Positions 44,587-55,761 are shown, counted from the stretch's first letter. The stretch is 64,000 nt of DNA from Actinoplanes utahensis (GCF_016862455.1 NZ_BOMZ01000015.1:186001-250000), one strand, 5' to 3'. Notes: generated by a model not told the origin, from the letters alone. Numbers and translations are program-made.

Positions 44587-46398
44587 TCAGGGGGTGGTCG
44601 TCACCCGGTCGGCCGGTCCCGGCGCGATCGGGCCGGTGGCCAGGTACGCGACGAGTGCGTCCACGTCGAAACCCGGCGCGGTGACCCGCCCGTCGCCGAG
44701 TGTCAGATTGCTGAACCCGTCCCCGCCGTTGGCCAGGTAGTCGTTGGTGGTGACCAGATAGGTCGCGGCCGGGTCGATCGGCGTCCCGTCCAGTGCCAGG
44801 GCGCTCAGCTTGGAACCGGGCGGCGCGGACGCGCTCCAGGTGTAGGTCAGCCCGGCCGACACCTGCAGGATCCGCTGGGTGGTCTGCCCGCCGAACCCGA
44901 CGAACTGCTGCTCCAGGACGTTCTTCAGCTCGGCGCCGGTGAGGCTCTGGGTGACGACCAGGTTGTTGAACGGCTGGACGGTGAACGCCTCGCCGTACGT
45001 CACCTGGCCGTAGGCCTCGCCGCCGGAGGACTGGTCGGCGTCCAGGTCGGCGCGGATGCCGCCCGGGTTCATCAGGGCGATCTGCGCGCCCGCCGGCCGG
45101 GTGTAGGCGAGCTGGGCGTCGGCGATCACATCGCCGAGCGGGCTCTCCCCGGCCGCGTTGTTCGTCCGGACGATGTCCGCGCTGATGCTGCCGACCAGCC
45201 GGTTCGCGATCGGGGCGACCGCGGTGCGGTACTTGTCAGCCACCTTCTTGGCGGCGGCGTCCACGGTGTCCGGGTTGCGCAGGTAGGCGCCGGACGCGTC
45301 CTTGAGCCAGCCGCCGGCACCGTCCGGCACCCCGTTCTCGACGATCACGTTCCGCGCGCTGATCTCGGTGAACCGGCCGGTCCGCCGGTCCAGCGTGTAG
45401 TCGATGTCGGTGACCAGCTGACCGTTGGCGCCGGCGCTGGTGACGATGGTCTTCCGGCCCGTGCTGCCGGGCAGCGCACACGAGTAGAAGCGGTGCGTGT
45501 GCCCGGAGATCACCACGCTGATCGCGGGGTCGAGGCCCGCGACGATCGGCACCACCGGGCCGGTGAAGTTCACGCAGTCCGAGACGCCCGGCGTCGGCGT
45601 GGCCGAACCCTGCGAGCCGCCCTCGTGCAGGAGCAGCACCTGGGCCTTCACCCCGTACGACGTCAGCACCCGGCTCCACCTGTTGGCGGTCGCCACCTCG
45701 TCGGTGAAGGTCACGTCCTTGATGCCGGCCGGGTTGACGATGTTCGCCGTGCCTTCGAGGGTCAGGCCGATGAACCCGACCGGAACACCGCCCACGTACC
45801 GGATGTCGATCGGCGGCAGGATCGGCTTGCCGGTCCGCTTGTCGATGGTGTTCGCCGCCAGATAGGTGAAGCGGGCGCCCCGGTACGGATCGCCGTCCTG
45901 ACACCCGTCGGTGGGGTGGCAGCCGCCCCGCTGGATCCGGATCAGCTCCGCCACGCCCTCGTCGAACTCGTGGTTGCCGACCGAGCTGACCTGCAACCCG
46001 ATCTCGTTCATCAGCTCGATCGTCGGCTCGTCGTGGAACGCCGCGCTGACCAGCGGGCTCGCCCCGATCAGGTCACCGGCCCCGGCCGTGATCGTCGGCC
46101 GCTCCGCACGCAGCCTCTTCAGAACGGTGGCGAGGTACTCCACTCCGCCGGCCGGGGTGCTGGTGCCGCTGGCGTTGACCACCGCGCCGCTGCCGGTCGG
46201 TGGGTCGATCGCCCCGTGGAAGTCGTTGTAGCTGAGGATCTGGCCCTGGACCGTCTGAGCTCCACCTCCGTAGTAGGCGGAGGCCGGGGCGAACTCGGGC
46301 GGTGGAGCGGCGGCGGTCGGTGTGGTCGGGATCGCCGTGAGCACGCCGGCCGCGGCCAGCAGAGCGGCCGGTCCGGCAAGGTGACGCCGCATCTTCAT
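44587..46398 (-). CDS. Secreted 5'-nucleotidase / metallophosphoesterase
   Basis: This 603-residue exported enzyme releases phosphate from nucleotides. It has a signal peptide (MKMRRHLAGPAALLAAAGVL, cleavage near TAAA). The metallophosphatase domain has the metal-binding motifs NDFHGAI, GAGDLIGASP, GNHEFDEG and GHTHRFY. The C-terminal 5'-nucleotidase domain has MNPGGIRADL and TTNDYLANGGDGF. Three cysteines lie in CHPTDGC and SDC. It is transcribed divergently from pcrA. Likely roles are scavenging phosphate and nucleosides outside the cell. The start at 46398 has GGGGGA upstream and opens the signal peptide. Confidence 0.92.
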   Translation of the reverse strand: MKMRRHLAGPAALLAAAGVLTAIPTTPTAAAPPPEFAPASAYYGGGAQTVQGQILSYNDFHGAIDPPTGSGAVVNASGTSTPAGGVEYLATVLKRLRAERPTITAGAGDLIGASPLVSAAFHDEPTIELMNEIGLQVSSVGNHEFDEGVAELIRIQRGGCHPTDGCQDGDPYRGARFTYLAANTIDKRTGKPILPPIDIRYVGGVPVGFIGLTLEGTANIVNPAGIKDVTFTDEVATANRWSRVLTSYGVKAQVLLLHEGGSQGSATPTPGVSDCVNFTGPVVPIVAGLDPAISVVISGHTHRFYSCALPGSTGRKTIVTSAGANGQLVTDIDYTLDRRTGRFTEISARNVIVENGVPDGAGGWLKDASGAYLRNPDTVDAAAKKVADKYRTAVAPIANRLVGSISADIVRTNNAAGESPLGDVIADAQLAYTRPAGAQIALMNPGGIRADLDADQSSGGEAYGQVTYGEAFTVQPFNNLVVTQSLTGAELKNVLEQQFVGFGGQTTQRILQVSAGLTYTWSASAPPGSKLSALALDGTPIDPAATYLVTTNDYLANGGDGFSNLTLGDGRVTAPGFDVDALVAYLATGPIAPGPADRVTTTP

Positions 46399-46561
46399 GG
46401 GTCCCCCGATCGGAGAGATTTTTTCGTCGACCCGGACAGCCTGGTGGACCGGTCGATTCATCGCCACACTTCGGGGTGACGCATTCATAGTCTGACGCTG
46501 ATGGGTACGGGGGTCGGGCGGCGGATTCGTGTCGGTGGGTCGGCATACACTGGCTCCCGCG

Positions 46562-48997
46562 ATGCGACCTTCCTCAGAACCTTCCGACGCCCTGTTCTCG
46601 CTGCCCGCGGTGCGGACCCCGGCGCCGCCCCGGCCGGCGCCCCGCCCGGCCGCCCGGCGCCTCGACCCGGAGGAGCTGCTGACCGGTCTCAACGGTCCGC
46701 AGCGGGATGCGGTGACCCATGCCGGGTCGCCGCTGCTCATCGTGGCCGGCGCGGGTTCCGGCAAGACCCGGGTGCTCACCCACCGGATCGCCTACCTGCT
46801 GGCCGAGCGCGACGTGCACCCCGGCGAGATCATGGCGATCACCTTCACCAACAAGGCCGCCGGTGAGATGAAGGAGCGGGTCGCCGCCCTGGTCGGCCCG
46901 CGCGCCCGGCTGATGTGGGTGTCGACGTTCCACTCGGCGTGCGTGCGGATCCTGCGGGCCGAGCACGAGCACGCCGGGCTGAAGAGCACCTTCTCCATCT
47001 ACGACGCCGACGACTCGCGCCGTCTGATGACCCTCGTCGCCCGCGAGCTCGACCTGGACCCGAAGCGGTACACCGCTCGGAGCCTGGCCGCCCAGGTGTC
47101 GAACCTGAAGAACGAGCTCATCGAGCCGGAGGAGTACAAGAAGGGCGCGAAGGGCCCGAACGAGCGGGCCGTCGCGGAGGCGTACGAGCTGTATCAGCGG
47201 CGGCTGCGTGAGGCGCACGCGCTCGACTTCGACGACATCATCATGACCGTGGTGCACCTGTTCCAGTCGCACCCGCACCTGGCCGAGGCGTACCGCCGCC
47301 GGTTCCGGCACGTCATGGTCGACGAGTACCAGGACACCAACCACGCGCAGTACACGCTGATCCGTGAGCTGGTCGGCGTGACCGGTGGCGACGTCGAGCC
47401 GAGCGAGCTCTGCGTGGTCGGTGACGCCGACCAGTCGATCTACGCGTTCCGGGGCGCGACGATCCGCAACATCCTGGAGTTCGAGCGGGATTACCCGGAG
47501 GCCCGCACGATCCTGCTCGAGCAGAACTACCGCTCCACCCAGACCATCCTGACCGCCGCCAACGCGGTGATCGACCGCAACACCTCGCGCAAGCCCAAAC
47601 GGCTCTGGAGCGACCAGGGCCAGGGCGAGCAGATCGTCGGCTACGTCGCCGACACCGAGCACGCCGAAGCGGACTGGGTGGCCCGGGAGATCGACCGGCT
47701 CACCGACAACCACGACGTGCGACCCGGTGACGTGGCGGTGTTCTACCGGACGAACGCGCAGTCCCGGGTGTTCGAGGAGGTGTTCATCCGCGTCGGCCTG
47801 CCGTACAAGGTGGTCGGCGGGGTGCGCTTCTACGAGCGCAAGGAGGTCCGCGACGCGCTGGGCTACCTGCGCGCGATCGTGAACGACGACGACACCGTCA
47901 GCATCCGCCGGGTGCTGAACACCCCGAAACGCGGCATCGGCGACCGGGCCGAGGCCTGCGTCGAAGCCCTCGCCGCACGAGACCGGGTCTCGTTCGGCCA
48001 GGCGCTGCGGCGGGCCAAGGACGCGCCCGGCATCTCCACCCGCGCGGTCAACAGCATCACCGACTTCGTGCAGCTCCTCGACGATCTGCGGGACCTGGCG
48101 CTGTCCGCACCGCCGGAGGAGGTCCTGGAAGCGGTTCTGCAACGGTCCGGCCTGCTCAGCGAGCTGGAGGAGAGCCTCGACCCGCAGGACCAGGGCCGCG
48201 TGGAGAACCTTCAGGAGCTGGTGAGCGTCGCCCGGGAGTACACCGAGCGCGTCGAGTCGCTGGCTGATCCGGACTCGTCCGACGACGGCGAGCAGGTCGC
48301 CACCCTGGCCGGCTTCCTCGAGCAGGTCGCGCTCGTCGCCGACGCCGACCAGTTGCCCGACGACGACCCGGACAACCAGGGCGTGGTCACGCTGATGACC
48401 CTGCACACCGCCAAGGGGCTGGAGTTCCCGGTGGTGTTCCTGACCGGTCTGGAGGACGGCGTCTTCCCGCACATGCGGGCACTCGGCGACAACACCGAGC
48501 TGGAGGAGGAGCGCCGCCTGGCGTACGTGGGGATCACCCGGGCCAGGCAGCGGCTCTACCTGTCCCGCGCGGTGACCCGGTCGGCGTGGGGCCAGCCGCA
48601 GTACAACCCGCCGTCGCGGTTCACCGACGAGTTGCCGGCCGAGCTGGTGCGCTGGGAGCGGACCGGCGGGTCGTACACGTCCTGGTCCGGCACCGGCGGC
48701 GGGGTCGGCGGCCGGGGTGGCGGCGACCGGCAGCGCGGTGGCGGCTTCTCCGGTGGCACGCCGAAAGCGCAGCGCATCGCCGAACGGCTCGGTATCGACG
48801 CCAGCAAGCTGTCCACCGCGAGCGAGCTCAAGCAGACGCCGAAGGTGGATCCGGGCGACCGGGTCAACCATCAGCGCTACGGTCTGGGCCGGGTGCTGGC
48901 CGTGGAAGGGCACGGTCCGGGCACCCGGGCGCAGATCGACTTCGGTGACCAGGTGATGTGGCTGGTCCTCCGCCACGCCCCGATCGACAAGCTGTAA
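46562..48997 (+). CDS. pcrA: ATP-dependent DNA helicase PcrA/UvrD
   Basis: This 811-residue superfamily 1 helicase works in nucleotide-excision repair and replication restart. Motifs in order are LNGPQRDAVTH (Q), GAGSGKTRVL (I), TFTNKAAGEM (Ia), VDEYQDTN (II), GDADQSIYAFRGA (III), NYRSTQTI (IV), TLHTAKGLEF (V) and YVGITRARQRLYL (VI). The C-terminus has the PcrA Tudor-like end (KVDPGDRVNHQRYGLGRVLAVEG), which contacts RNA polymerase. The ATG at 46562 follows a non-conserved stretch; TACACT ten bases upstream may be its promoter. The chorismate mutase and M23 gene neighbours match mycobacterial uvrD1. Confidence 0.96.
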   Translation: MRPSSEPSDALFSLPAVRTPAPPRPAPRPAARRLDPEELLTGLNGPQRDAVTHAGSPLLIVAGAGSGKTRVLTHRIAYLLAERDVHPGEIMAITFTNKAAGEMKERVAALVGPRARLMWVSTFHSACVRILRAEHEHAGLKSTFSIYDADDSRRLMTLVARELDLDPKRYTARSLAAQVSNLKNELIEPEEYKKGAKGPNERAVAEAYELYQRRLREAHALDFDDIIMTVVHLFQSHPHLAEAYRRRFRHVMVDEYQDTNHAQYTLIRELVGVTGGDVEPSELCVVGDADQSIYAFRGATIRNILEFERDYPEARTILLEQNYRSTQTILTAANAVIDRNTSRKPKRLWSDQGQGEQIVGYVADTEHAEADWVAREIDRLTDNHDVRPGDVAVFYRTNAQSRVFEEVFIRVGLPYKVVGGVRFYERKEVRDALGYLRAIVNDDDTVSIRRVLNTPKRGIGDRAEACVEALAARDRVSFGQALRRAKDAPGISTRAVNSITDFVQLLDDLRDLALSAPPEEVLEAVLQRSGLLSELEESLDPQDQGRVENLQELVSVAREYTERVESLADPDSSDDGEQVATLAGFLEQVALVADADQLPDDDPDNQGVVTLMTLHTAKGLEFPVVFLTGLEDGVFPHMRALGDNTELEEERRLAYVGITRARQRLYLSRAVTRSAWGQPQYNPPSRFTDELPAELVRWERTGGSYTSWSGTGGGVGGRGGGDRQRGGGFSGGTPKAQRIAERLGIDASKLSTASELKQTPKVDPGDRVNHQRYGLGRVLAVEGHGPGTRAQIDFGDQVMWLVLRHAPIDKL

Positions 48998-49009
48998 AGC
49001 CCCGGCTGG

Positions 49010-49050
49010 TTCGCATCGCCGTCTCAGCGACGCTGAGCCGGTGATGCGAA
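49010..49050. terminator. Hairpin between convergent pcrA and M23 genes
   Basis: The outer arms TTCGCATC/GATGCGAA and the inner arms CTCAGC/GCTGAG around GAC form one bulged stem that serves both strands. Confidence 0.65.
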
Positions 49051-49052
49051 TC

Positions 49053-49820
49053 TCAGGAGCAGCCGGGGATCGGCACGCCGTGCTCGCGCATCCAGGCGGT
49101 CGGTTCCACCGGGTTCTTGAAGTGCCCCCGGTGCACCTCGAAATGCAGGTGCGGGCCGGTCGAGTGCCCGGTCGAGCCCTCGTCGCCGATCCGCTGGCCG
49201 GCCTCGACCGTCTGGCCGGCCTCGACCGCGACCGCCGACAGGTGACCGTAATGGGTGAGCCAGCCGTCGCCGTGGTCGAGCAGGACCGCGTTGCCGTAAC
49301 CGCCGTTCGGGCCGGCCGCCACGACCACACCGGCGCCGGCCGCGACGATCGCCGTGCCGTGCGGGGCGGCCAGGTCGACGCCGGCGTGCAGGCGGCCCCA
49401 GCGCTGCCCGAAACAGGACGTGGTCCGGGCGGCCGGATTCGGGTTCACCCAGGCGGCTTCGGGGAGCGGGCGTTCCTTCCGGCGTACCGGGGCGGCGGCC
49501 GGGGCGCCGCCGATCTCCTCGGGCAGCGGCTCCAGGAACTTCGCGGGCGCGTCGTCGCCGGGCGGCGGGACGATCGGCAGCGCCGCGGTGGCGTGCGCGG
49601 CGGTGGGCAGACCGGATCCGCCGTGGCCACCGACGGGGGACGCCGACGCCGCGACAGTAGCGGCGCCGACCCCGGCGGCCAGGGTGGCGCTCAGCGCGGT
49701 GATCGAGAGCGCGGAACGGCTGCGGGTGGCGAAGAGCGCGGGGAAGGCGGGGGCGCGGTGCCGGTGCAGATTCTCCTGGCGGTGCCGGCCACCTCGGCCT
49801 GATGACGAATGCTGCCCCAC
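49053..49820 (-). CDS. M23 metallopeptidase, exported
   Basis: This 255-residue protein has a basic N-terminus followed by a hydrophobic segment (SALSITALSATLAAGVGAATVAA) that acts as signal or anchor. A Pro/Ala-rich stretch follows, then the LytM/M23 domain: zinc ligands in HAGVDLAAP and HLHFEVH, plus HYGHLS. It would cut peptidoglycan cross-bridges or activate amidases. It has a single cysteine near CFGQRWG and a C-terminal PGCS. The GTG start has GGGGAGGAG upstream. It lies downstream of, and parallel to, a second M23 gene. Confidence 0.9.
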   Translation of the reverse strand: MGQHSSSGRGGRHRQENLHRHRAPAFPALFATRSRSALSITALSATLAAGVGAATVAASASPVGGHGGSGLPTAAHATAALPIVPPPGDDAPAKFLEPLPEEIGGAPAAAPVRRKERPLPEAAWVNPNPAARTTSCFGQRWGRLHAGVDLAAPHGTAIVAAGAGVVVAAGPNGGYGNAVLLDHGDGWLTHYGHLSAVAVEAGQTVEAGQRIGDEGSTGHSTGPHLHFEVHRGHFKNPVEPTAWMREHGVPIPGCS

Positions 49821-49966
49821 GCGGTTGCTCCTCCCCGACGGCCGTGACGTTGGCTTGTCACATGCCTGTCGGTCCGGGAGCGGGCGGCGCTGAGGGGGTG
49901 GAGCCGGGTTCTACCGACCTGCAACCGGGCAGGTTTCAAGTGGTCCCGGTCAGGAAAGTGGAGACG

Positions 49967-50707
49967 TCAGGAAGCCTGCTCGGCGGCGATCCCGGCGTAG
50001 ACGGACTCCATCTGGAGCTTGATGTCGACGCCACGCTGCAGCAGGAACGTGATCGGGTCGGTCGGGGTGCCGTTGACGTGGACCTCGAGGTGCAGGTGCG
50101 TGCCGTACGAGTAACCGGTGTTGCCCACCTCGCCGATCACCTGACCAGCCTGGACCTTCGCGCCCTTGTCGACGAGCGTGCGCCGGGAGTGGGCGTAGAT
50201 GATCTCGGTGCCGTCGTCCTGCTTGATGGTGATGGAGTTGCCGTACCCGCCGTTGTAGCCGACCTGGGTCACGGTGCCCGCGTGGATCGCCTTGTAGGGG
50301 GTGCCGTCCGGGGCGGCCAGGTCGATGCCGGCGTGCAGCTGGCCGAAGCGGACCCCGTAACCCGACGTGAACTCGTACTCGTCGAGGGGCAGCAGGTAGG
50401 TGTCCTTGGCGGCCTGCTCGGCGGTCAGCTCGGTGGCCGCCTGACGGTTCTCACCGCGGGAGGCGGCGTTCGAGCCCTCGCGGTTCTCCAGGGCCTCGGT
50501 GGCGACCTGCGAGTTCTGCGACATCCCCTGGAGGATCTCGGGGTCGACGGCCTTCTGATCCGGGAGGTTCGAGGCGGCGCCGAGAGCGACGACGCCGGCA
50601 CCGATGAACGCGGAGGTGACGACGACCGCGTAGCGGCTGCGGGGAGGGGTGGGAACGCGACGCCGGCCGCGATAGCGATCGGGCTCAGACGACAAGCGCT
50701 GGCGCAC
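49967..50707 (-). CDS. M23 metallopeptidase with N-terminal membrane anchor
   Basis: This 246-residue protein has a basic cytoplasmic N-terminus (residues 1-25), one membrane helix (YAVVVTSAFIGAGVVALGAAS), a helical linker and the M23 domain with HAGIDLAAPDG, a histidine in YAHSRRT and HLHLEVH. In TGYSYGTHLHLEV the canonical GxSTGxHLHF pattern is altered to GYSYGTHLHL. The GTG start has GGAGGG upstream. A long leader region of about 420 bp precedes it and may be regulatory. Confidence 0.9.
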   Translation of the reverse strand: MRQRLSSEPDRYRGRRRVPTPPRSRYAVVVTSAFIGAGVVALGAASNLPDQKAVDPEILQGMSQNSQVATEALENREGSNAASRGENRQAATELTAEQAAKDTYLLPLDEYEFTSGYGVRFGQLHAGIDLAAPDGTPYKAIHAGTVTQVGYNGGYGNSITIKQDDGTEIIYAHSRRTLVDKGAKVQAGQVIGEVGNTGYSYGTHLHLEVHVNGTPTDPITFLLQRGVDIKLQMESVYAGIAAEQAS

Positions 50708-51128
50708 GAAGGACCCTCCGTCGATGGCATTGCGGGCGGCGCGGTGAGCTCAGATCCCGGGAAATTGGGTTGAGCGTCGGTCCGGCCGGGCTGTCGCCGT
50801 GGGGGGAACCTGTGTGACAGCCGTGGCCACGGTAACGAAACGGCGACCGGGTCACAAGTCGCAGCGCCAATTTCGTGACAGTTCCTGGTCGGCATTGATC
50901 AGCTATTGTCCGAATTGATTACCTTTCTGGAACCCGGTTGTGGCGACCGTGTGTAATTGAACACGAAACGGAAAGTAATGTGACCCAGGGAACTATTCCT
51001 CGTGCCCATCGGCCGTGGTCAGCGGCTACCCCGGCCCGGCGCGGCAGGTTACCGTTCGTTCAGGTGACCACGGCGGTCGTCCCGCGTGGCGGCCGGACAC
51101 CGGGGTCGGAGAGCCCGAAGGGGTCAGC
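50708..51128. other. Divergent intergenic region, M23 gene and B12-binding gene
   Basis: No gene is visible in these 421 bp. The region near the M23 gene is structured: the perfect palindrome CCGTGGCCACGG lies at 50821-50832 and the arms GCTGTC/GACAGC at 50790-50795 and 50816-50821. The middle (about 50890-50990) is unusually AT-rich for this window and probably holds both promoters. I looked for a c-di-AMP riboswitch core and did not find one. Confidence 0.5.
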
Positions 51129-51533
51129 ATGCAAGCACGGATCAGGGTCGTCGTCGCCAAGCCCGGGCTGGACGGGCATGACCGCGGGGCCAAGGTGATC
51201 GCGCGCGCCCTGCGCGACGCCGGCATGGAGGTGATCTACACCGGGTTGCACCAGACCCCGGAGCAGATCGTGGAGACCGCGATTCAGGAGGACGCCGACG
51301 GCATCGGCCTGTCCGTGCTCTCCGGCGCGCACATGACGCTCTTTCGGAGAGTGCTCGAACTGTTGGCGGAGCGTGACGCGTCCGACATCGTGGTATTCGG
51401 CGGCGGCATCATTCCGGACGACGACATCACGGAATTGCAATCACTCGGGGTAGCCGCGCTATTCACTCCCGGTACCTCACTCGAAACCGTCGTCGAATGG
51501 GTCCGCGCCAATGTGGCGGCGCCGGTCTCCTGA
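51129..51533 (+). CDS. Stand-alone cobalamin-binding protein, methylmalonyl-CoA-mutase C-terminal type
   Basis: This 134-residue protein consists only of a B12-binding domain. The base-off/His-on motif DxHxxG is present as [10 protein letters not shown], followed by [11 protein letters not shown] and [12 protein letters not shown]. This domain normally forms the C-terminus of methylmalonyl- or isobutyryl-CoA mutase. Free-standing forms act as the small subunit of an acyl-CoA mutase or as a B12 carrier. The ATG follows GAAGGGG. No large mutase subunit is in the window. The next genes, sucCD, handle succinyl-CoA, the product of methylmalonyl-CoA mutase, which may be coincidence. Confidence 0.9.
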   Translation: MQARIRVVVAKPGLDGHDRGAKVIARALRDAGMEVIYTGLHQTPEQIVETAIQEDADGIGLSVLSGAHMTLFRRVLELLAERDASDIVVFGGGIIPDDDITELQSLGVAALFTPGTSLETVVEWVRANVAAPVS

Positions 51534-52116
51534 CCGGTGGGACTGAGCCGGCTGGTTCTCACAGCTGTCTCGACGCCGCCGAGGCGGCCCTGAGAACCAG
51601 CCGGAGGCGGTCGGAGGCAGTCGGAGGCAAGGGGAGAGGCCGGACGCACCCCTCACACGTCCGGCCCCTCTATGCGCGATGCCCCGCCGCCACCCCTCGA
51701 CCGACAGGGCATCGGCCGCTTCCTTGCGGGCGCCGCAGCGCTCCGACACCACACTCAACGACCCCTCGGCGGGCCGGTTACGCGCGCCCGCGGGACTTTT
51801 TCGCGGGCGCCGGCGAGATGCCTCACCACAACGGCGCGAGACCTGTCGTGAAATCTCCCCAGGCACTTGGTGCACGGTGGCCCCGACCGTCCCGGAGCTG
51901 CGCTTTCGTCCCACTGGTGTGTGGTCTTGCACACCCTGTACCCGCGCGGGCACAGGGCCCTATTCGGTCGCTACTCTGCGGATGAGGGCCATTCGTCAGT
52001 TTGCGGATGGCCGGACGATCCTCACGCTGGCGGCGCGCCGCGCTGCCTCGCGCACACAGGTCGGGACGCAATGGTGCGGCTTGCCGGCGCTTGGCGTCGC
52101 GAGCGAAAGGAGACAC
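51534..52116. other. Intergenic region before sucC
   Basis: No convincing gene occupies these 583 bp, although the sucC frame is open through much of them. It contains the terminator at 51548-51604, GGCAGTCGGA-type short direct repeats just after it, and a hairpin at 51934-51957 (CCCTGT-A-CCCGC / GCGGG-C-ACAGGG). A candidate -10, TACTCT near 51973, would give a leader of about 130 nt. Confidence 0.5.
51548..51604 (+). terminator. Hairpin terminator after the B12-binding gene
   Basis: CCGGCTGGTTCTCA and TGAGAACCAGCCGG (14 bp, perfect) enclose a second small hairpin, GCCGCC-GA-GGCGGC. Confidence 0.8.
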
Positions 52117-53295
<1,179 letters not shown>

Positions 53296-53299
53296 ACTA

Positions 53300-54181
53300 A
53301 TGGCTATCTGGCTCACCAAGGACTCCAAGGTCATCGTCCAGGGCATCACCGGTGGTGAGGGCTCCAAGCACACCAAGCGGATGCTCGCCGCGGGCACCCA
53401 GGTAGTAGGCGGCGTCAACCCGCGCAAGGCCGGCACCAAGGTGGACTTCGACGGCACCGAGCTGCCCGTCTTCGCCACCGTTGCCGAGGCGATCGCGGAG
53501 ACCGGCGCCGACGTGTCCGTCATCTTCGTGCCGCCGGCGTTCACCAAGGCCGCGGTGGTCGAGGCGATCGACGCCGAGATCCCGCTCGCCATCGTGATCA
53601 CCGAGGGTGTGCCGGTGCAGGACTCGGCGGCCTTCTGGTCGTACAACGTGGCCAAGGGCGAGAAGACCCGGATCATCGGGCCGAACTGCCCCGGCATCGC
53701 GTCGCCCGGCGCCTCCAACGCGGGCATCATCCCGGCCGACATCACCCCGCACGGCCGGATCGGCCTGGTCAGCAAGAGCGGCACGCTGACCTACCAGCTC
53801 ATGTACGAGCTGCGGGAGTTCGGCTTCTCCACGGCGGTCGGCATCGGTGGTGACCCGATCATCGGCACCACCCACATCGACGCGCTGAAGGCGTTCCAGG
53901 AGGACCCGGACACCGACGCGATCGTCATGATCGGTGAGATCGGTGGCGACGCCGAGGAGCGGGCCGCCGAGTTCATCAAGGCCAACGTCACCAAGCCGGT
54001 CGTCGGCTACATCGCCGGCTTCACCGCGCCGCCCGGAAAGACGATGGGCCACGCCGGCGCCATCATCTCCGGCTCGGCCGGCACTGCCGACGCCAAGAAG
54101 GTCGCTCTCGAGGCGGCCGGCGTCAAGGTCGGCAAGACGCCGTCCGAGACCGCCCAGCTCATGCGCGACATCCTGAGCTGA
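53300..54181 (+). CDS. sucD: Succinyl-CoA synthetase alpha subunit
   Basis: This 293-residue subunit binds CoA in its N-terminal Rossmann domain ([19 protein letters not shown]) and carries the phosphorylated histidine in [22 protein letters not shown] and [15 protein letters not shown] are further family markers. It forms the active enzyme with SucC. Confidence 0.97.
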   Translation: MAIWLTKDSKVIVQGITGGEGSKHTKRMLAAGTQVVGGVNPRKAGTKVDFDGTELPVFATVAEAIAETGADVSVIFVPPAFTKAAVVEAIDAEIPLAIVITEGVPVQDSAAFWSYNVAKGEKTRIIGPNCPGIASPGASNAGIIPADITPHGRIGLVSKSGTLTYQLMYELREFGFSTAVGIGGDPIIGTTHIDALKAFQEDPDTDAIVMIGEIGGDAEERAAEFIKANVTKPVVGYIAGFTAPPGKTMGHAGAIISGSAGTADAKKVALEAAGVKVGKTPSETAQLMRDILS

Positions 54182-54197
54182 ATCGGCACCGTGCACA

Positions 54198-54241
54198 CGG
54201 CGCGCCGTCGATCGGGGAACGACCCGATCGGCGGCGCGCCG
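54198..54241 (+). terminator. Hairpin terminator after sucD
   Basis: A 19-bp stem begins CGGCGCGCCG and continues to CGATCGGG on the left arm, with one mismatch and loop GAACGA, 16 bp past the stop. Confidence 0.8.
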
Positions 54242-54288
54242 TCGCATCTGTGTCGCCGTAGTGGCCACGGCATGGAAAAGTAGGCGCG

Positions 54289-55761
54289 ATGTCCAGCACA
54301 ACCGACCGGCCCGGCGGCTCGGAGGACCCGTTCGCGGTCGCCGAGGCGCTCCAGTCCGTGGTGCGGGACACCGCCGCCATCGATCGGGACCGGCCGGTGA
54401 TCGCGCCCGCCGAGCCGGTCGAGCGGCCCACCGAGGCGATCGGCGCCGACGGCGACCGGCAGCACGACACGGTGGTCGTCGACGACGCGATGCTCGGGCG
54501 CCGGGAGACCGTCCGGGTGCCGATCCAGCGCCGCCCGCCGCGGGGACGGCGTGCCCCGCTGCTGGTGGCGGTGCTCTTCGCCACCCTGTGGGCGGCCCTG
54601 CTCGGCTATCTGCCGGTGGCCGTGGTGATCGGGCTGGCCCGCACCCTGGAGGGGTCCGCGGGCCTGGCCGGGGCCGCGCACGCCGGGCTGGCCGGCTGGC
54701 TGCTCGGGCACGGCGTGCCGATCGGCACCTCGATCGGCCCGCTGGCGCTGACCCCGCTGCTGCTCACGGTCTTCATGATCTGGCGGCTCAACCGGGCCGG
54801 CCTGCACGTCACCCGGGCGATCGGGGCGCGGCACAGCGGGTCGGCCGGCCGGGCGCTGCTGGTCGCGCTGCTGGTCGCCTCGGCGTACGCGCTGGTCGGC
54901 GCCCTTGCCGCCGTTCTCGTCGACGGCCGCGGCACCGACGTGACCGTCGGCCGTACCGCCGCGCACTTTCTGATCCTCGGCTTCTCCGGGGCCCTGCTCG
55001 GCGCCCTGCGCGGCACGGGCGCGGTCGCCACCCTGGCTCGGCGGGCGCCGCAGGCGATGCGGCACGGCATCCGGGCCGGCCTGGTCGCGGCCCTGTTGAT
55101 CCTCGGCGCCGGCGCGGTGGCGGGCGGGCTCGCCGTCGCGCTCGGCGGCGCGCAGGCGGCCGACATCATCGCCGGCTACCAGACCGGCGTCGCCGGCCAG
55201 GCCGGGATCACCCTGGTCAGCATCGGGTACGCGGTGAACGTCGCGATCTGGGCCGCCGCCTACCTGCTCGGCCCGGGTTTCGCGCTCGGCGTCGGCACGA
55301 CGGTCCGGCTGACCGAGGTGACGGTCGGCGCGACGCCGATGGTGCCGCTGGTCGCGGGCCTCCCCGAGGGCCCGATGGGCACCCGCGGCACCCTGCTGCT
55401 GGCATTGCCGGTGATCGCCGCCGCCATCGCGGGCTGGGCGCTCACCCAGCGGCTGCGGTTCGGCCGGGACAACGCCTGGCGGGCGTCGGGCGCCGGCCCG
55501 GCCGGCACCGAGCCGGCCTGGTCGATGGTGCTGGCCCCGGCCCTGTTCGCGGGCCCGGTCGCCGGTCTGGTGCTGGGGCTGCTCGCCTGGCTGTCCGGCG
55601 GCTCGCTCGGATCCGGCCGGCTGTCCCGGATCGGCCCGGACCCGGTGCAGACCGGTGTGATGACCGCGATCGTGGTGGCCGTGGCGGTCGGCATCGGGGC
55701 GGCCGCGACGAGGGCGTTCACCAAACGCCCCGGCAAGGGACGGGCAACCCCGCGGAGATAG
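54289..55761 (+). CDS. perM: DUF6350 polytopic membrane protein, PerM-like
   Basis: This 490-residue protein has a disordered hydrophilic N-terminus (1-88) followed by about ten to twelve membrane helices rich in Ala, Leu and Gly (PLLVAVLFATLWAALLGYL onward). It resembles the DUF6350 family. Its place between sucCD and purN-purH matches mycobacterial Rv0955 (PerM), a protein needed for cell division under stress. The biochemical function is unknown. The ATG at 54289 lies 47 bp after the sucD terminator. The symbol rests on position and topology. Confidence 0.75.
   Translation: MSSTTDRPGGSEDPFAVAEALQSVVRDTAAIDRDRPVIAPAEPVERPTEAIGADGDRQHDTVVVDDAMLGRRETVRVPIQRRPPRGRRAPLLVAVLFATLWAALLGYLPVAVVIGLARTLEGSAGLAGAAHAGLAGWLLGHGVPIGTSIGPLALTPLLLTVFMIWRLNRAGLHVTRAIGARHSGSAGRALLVALLVASAYALVGALAAVLVDGRGTDVTVGRTAAHFLILGFSGALLGALRGTGAVATLARRAPQAMRHGIRAGLVAALLILGAGAVAGGLAVALGGAQAADIIAGYQTGVAGQAGITLVSIGYAVNVAIWAAAYLLGPGFALGVGTTVRLTEVTVGATPMVPLVAGLPEGPMGTRGTLLLALPVIAAAIAGWALTQRLRFGRDNAWRASGAGPAGTEPAWSMVLAPALFAGPVAGLVLGLLAWLSGGSLGSGRLSRIGPDPVQTGVMTAIVVAVAVGIGAAATRAFTKRPGKGRATPRR

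Noticed and set aside
46574-49330. 918-codon open frame antisense to pcrA
   Set aside because: At this GC content long antisense frames arise from codon bias. The pcrA frame carries all helicase motifs; the antisense product has none and is low in complexity.
50708-50990. c-di-AMP (ydaO-type) riboswitch before the M23 peptidase gene
   Set aside because: The gene type and long leader invited the idea, but the conserved core, including the CAGCTAACCTCG-like 3' part, was not found; only generic hairpins are present.
51679-52116. 146-residue N-terminal extension of SucC
   Set aside because: The frame is open, but the added sequence is Arg/Cys-rich and unlike SucC, and a good ribosome site and the conserved SucC start are at 52117.
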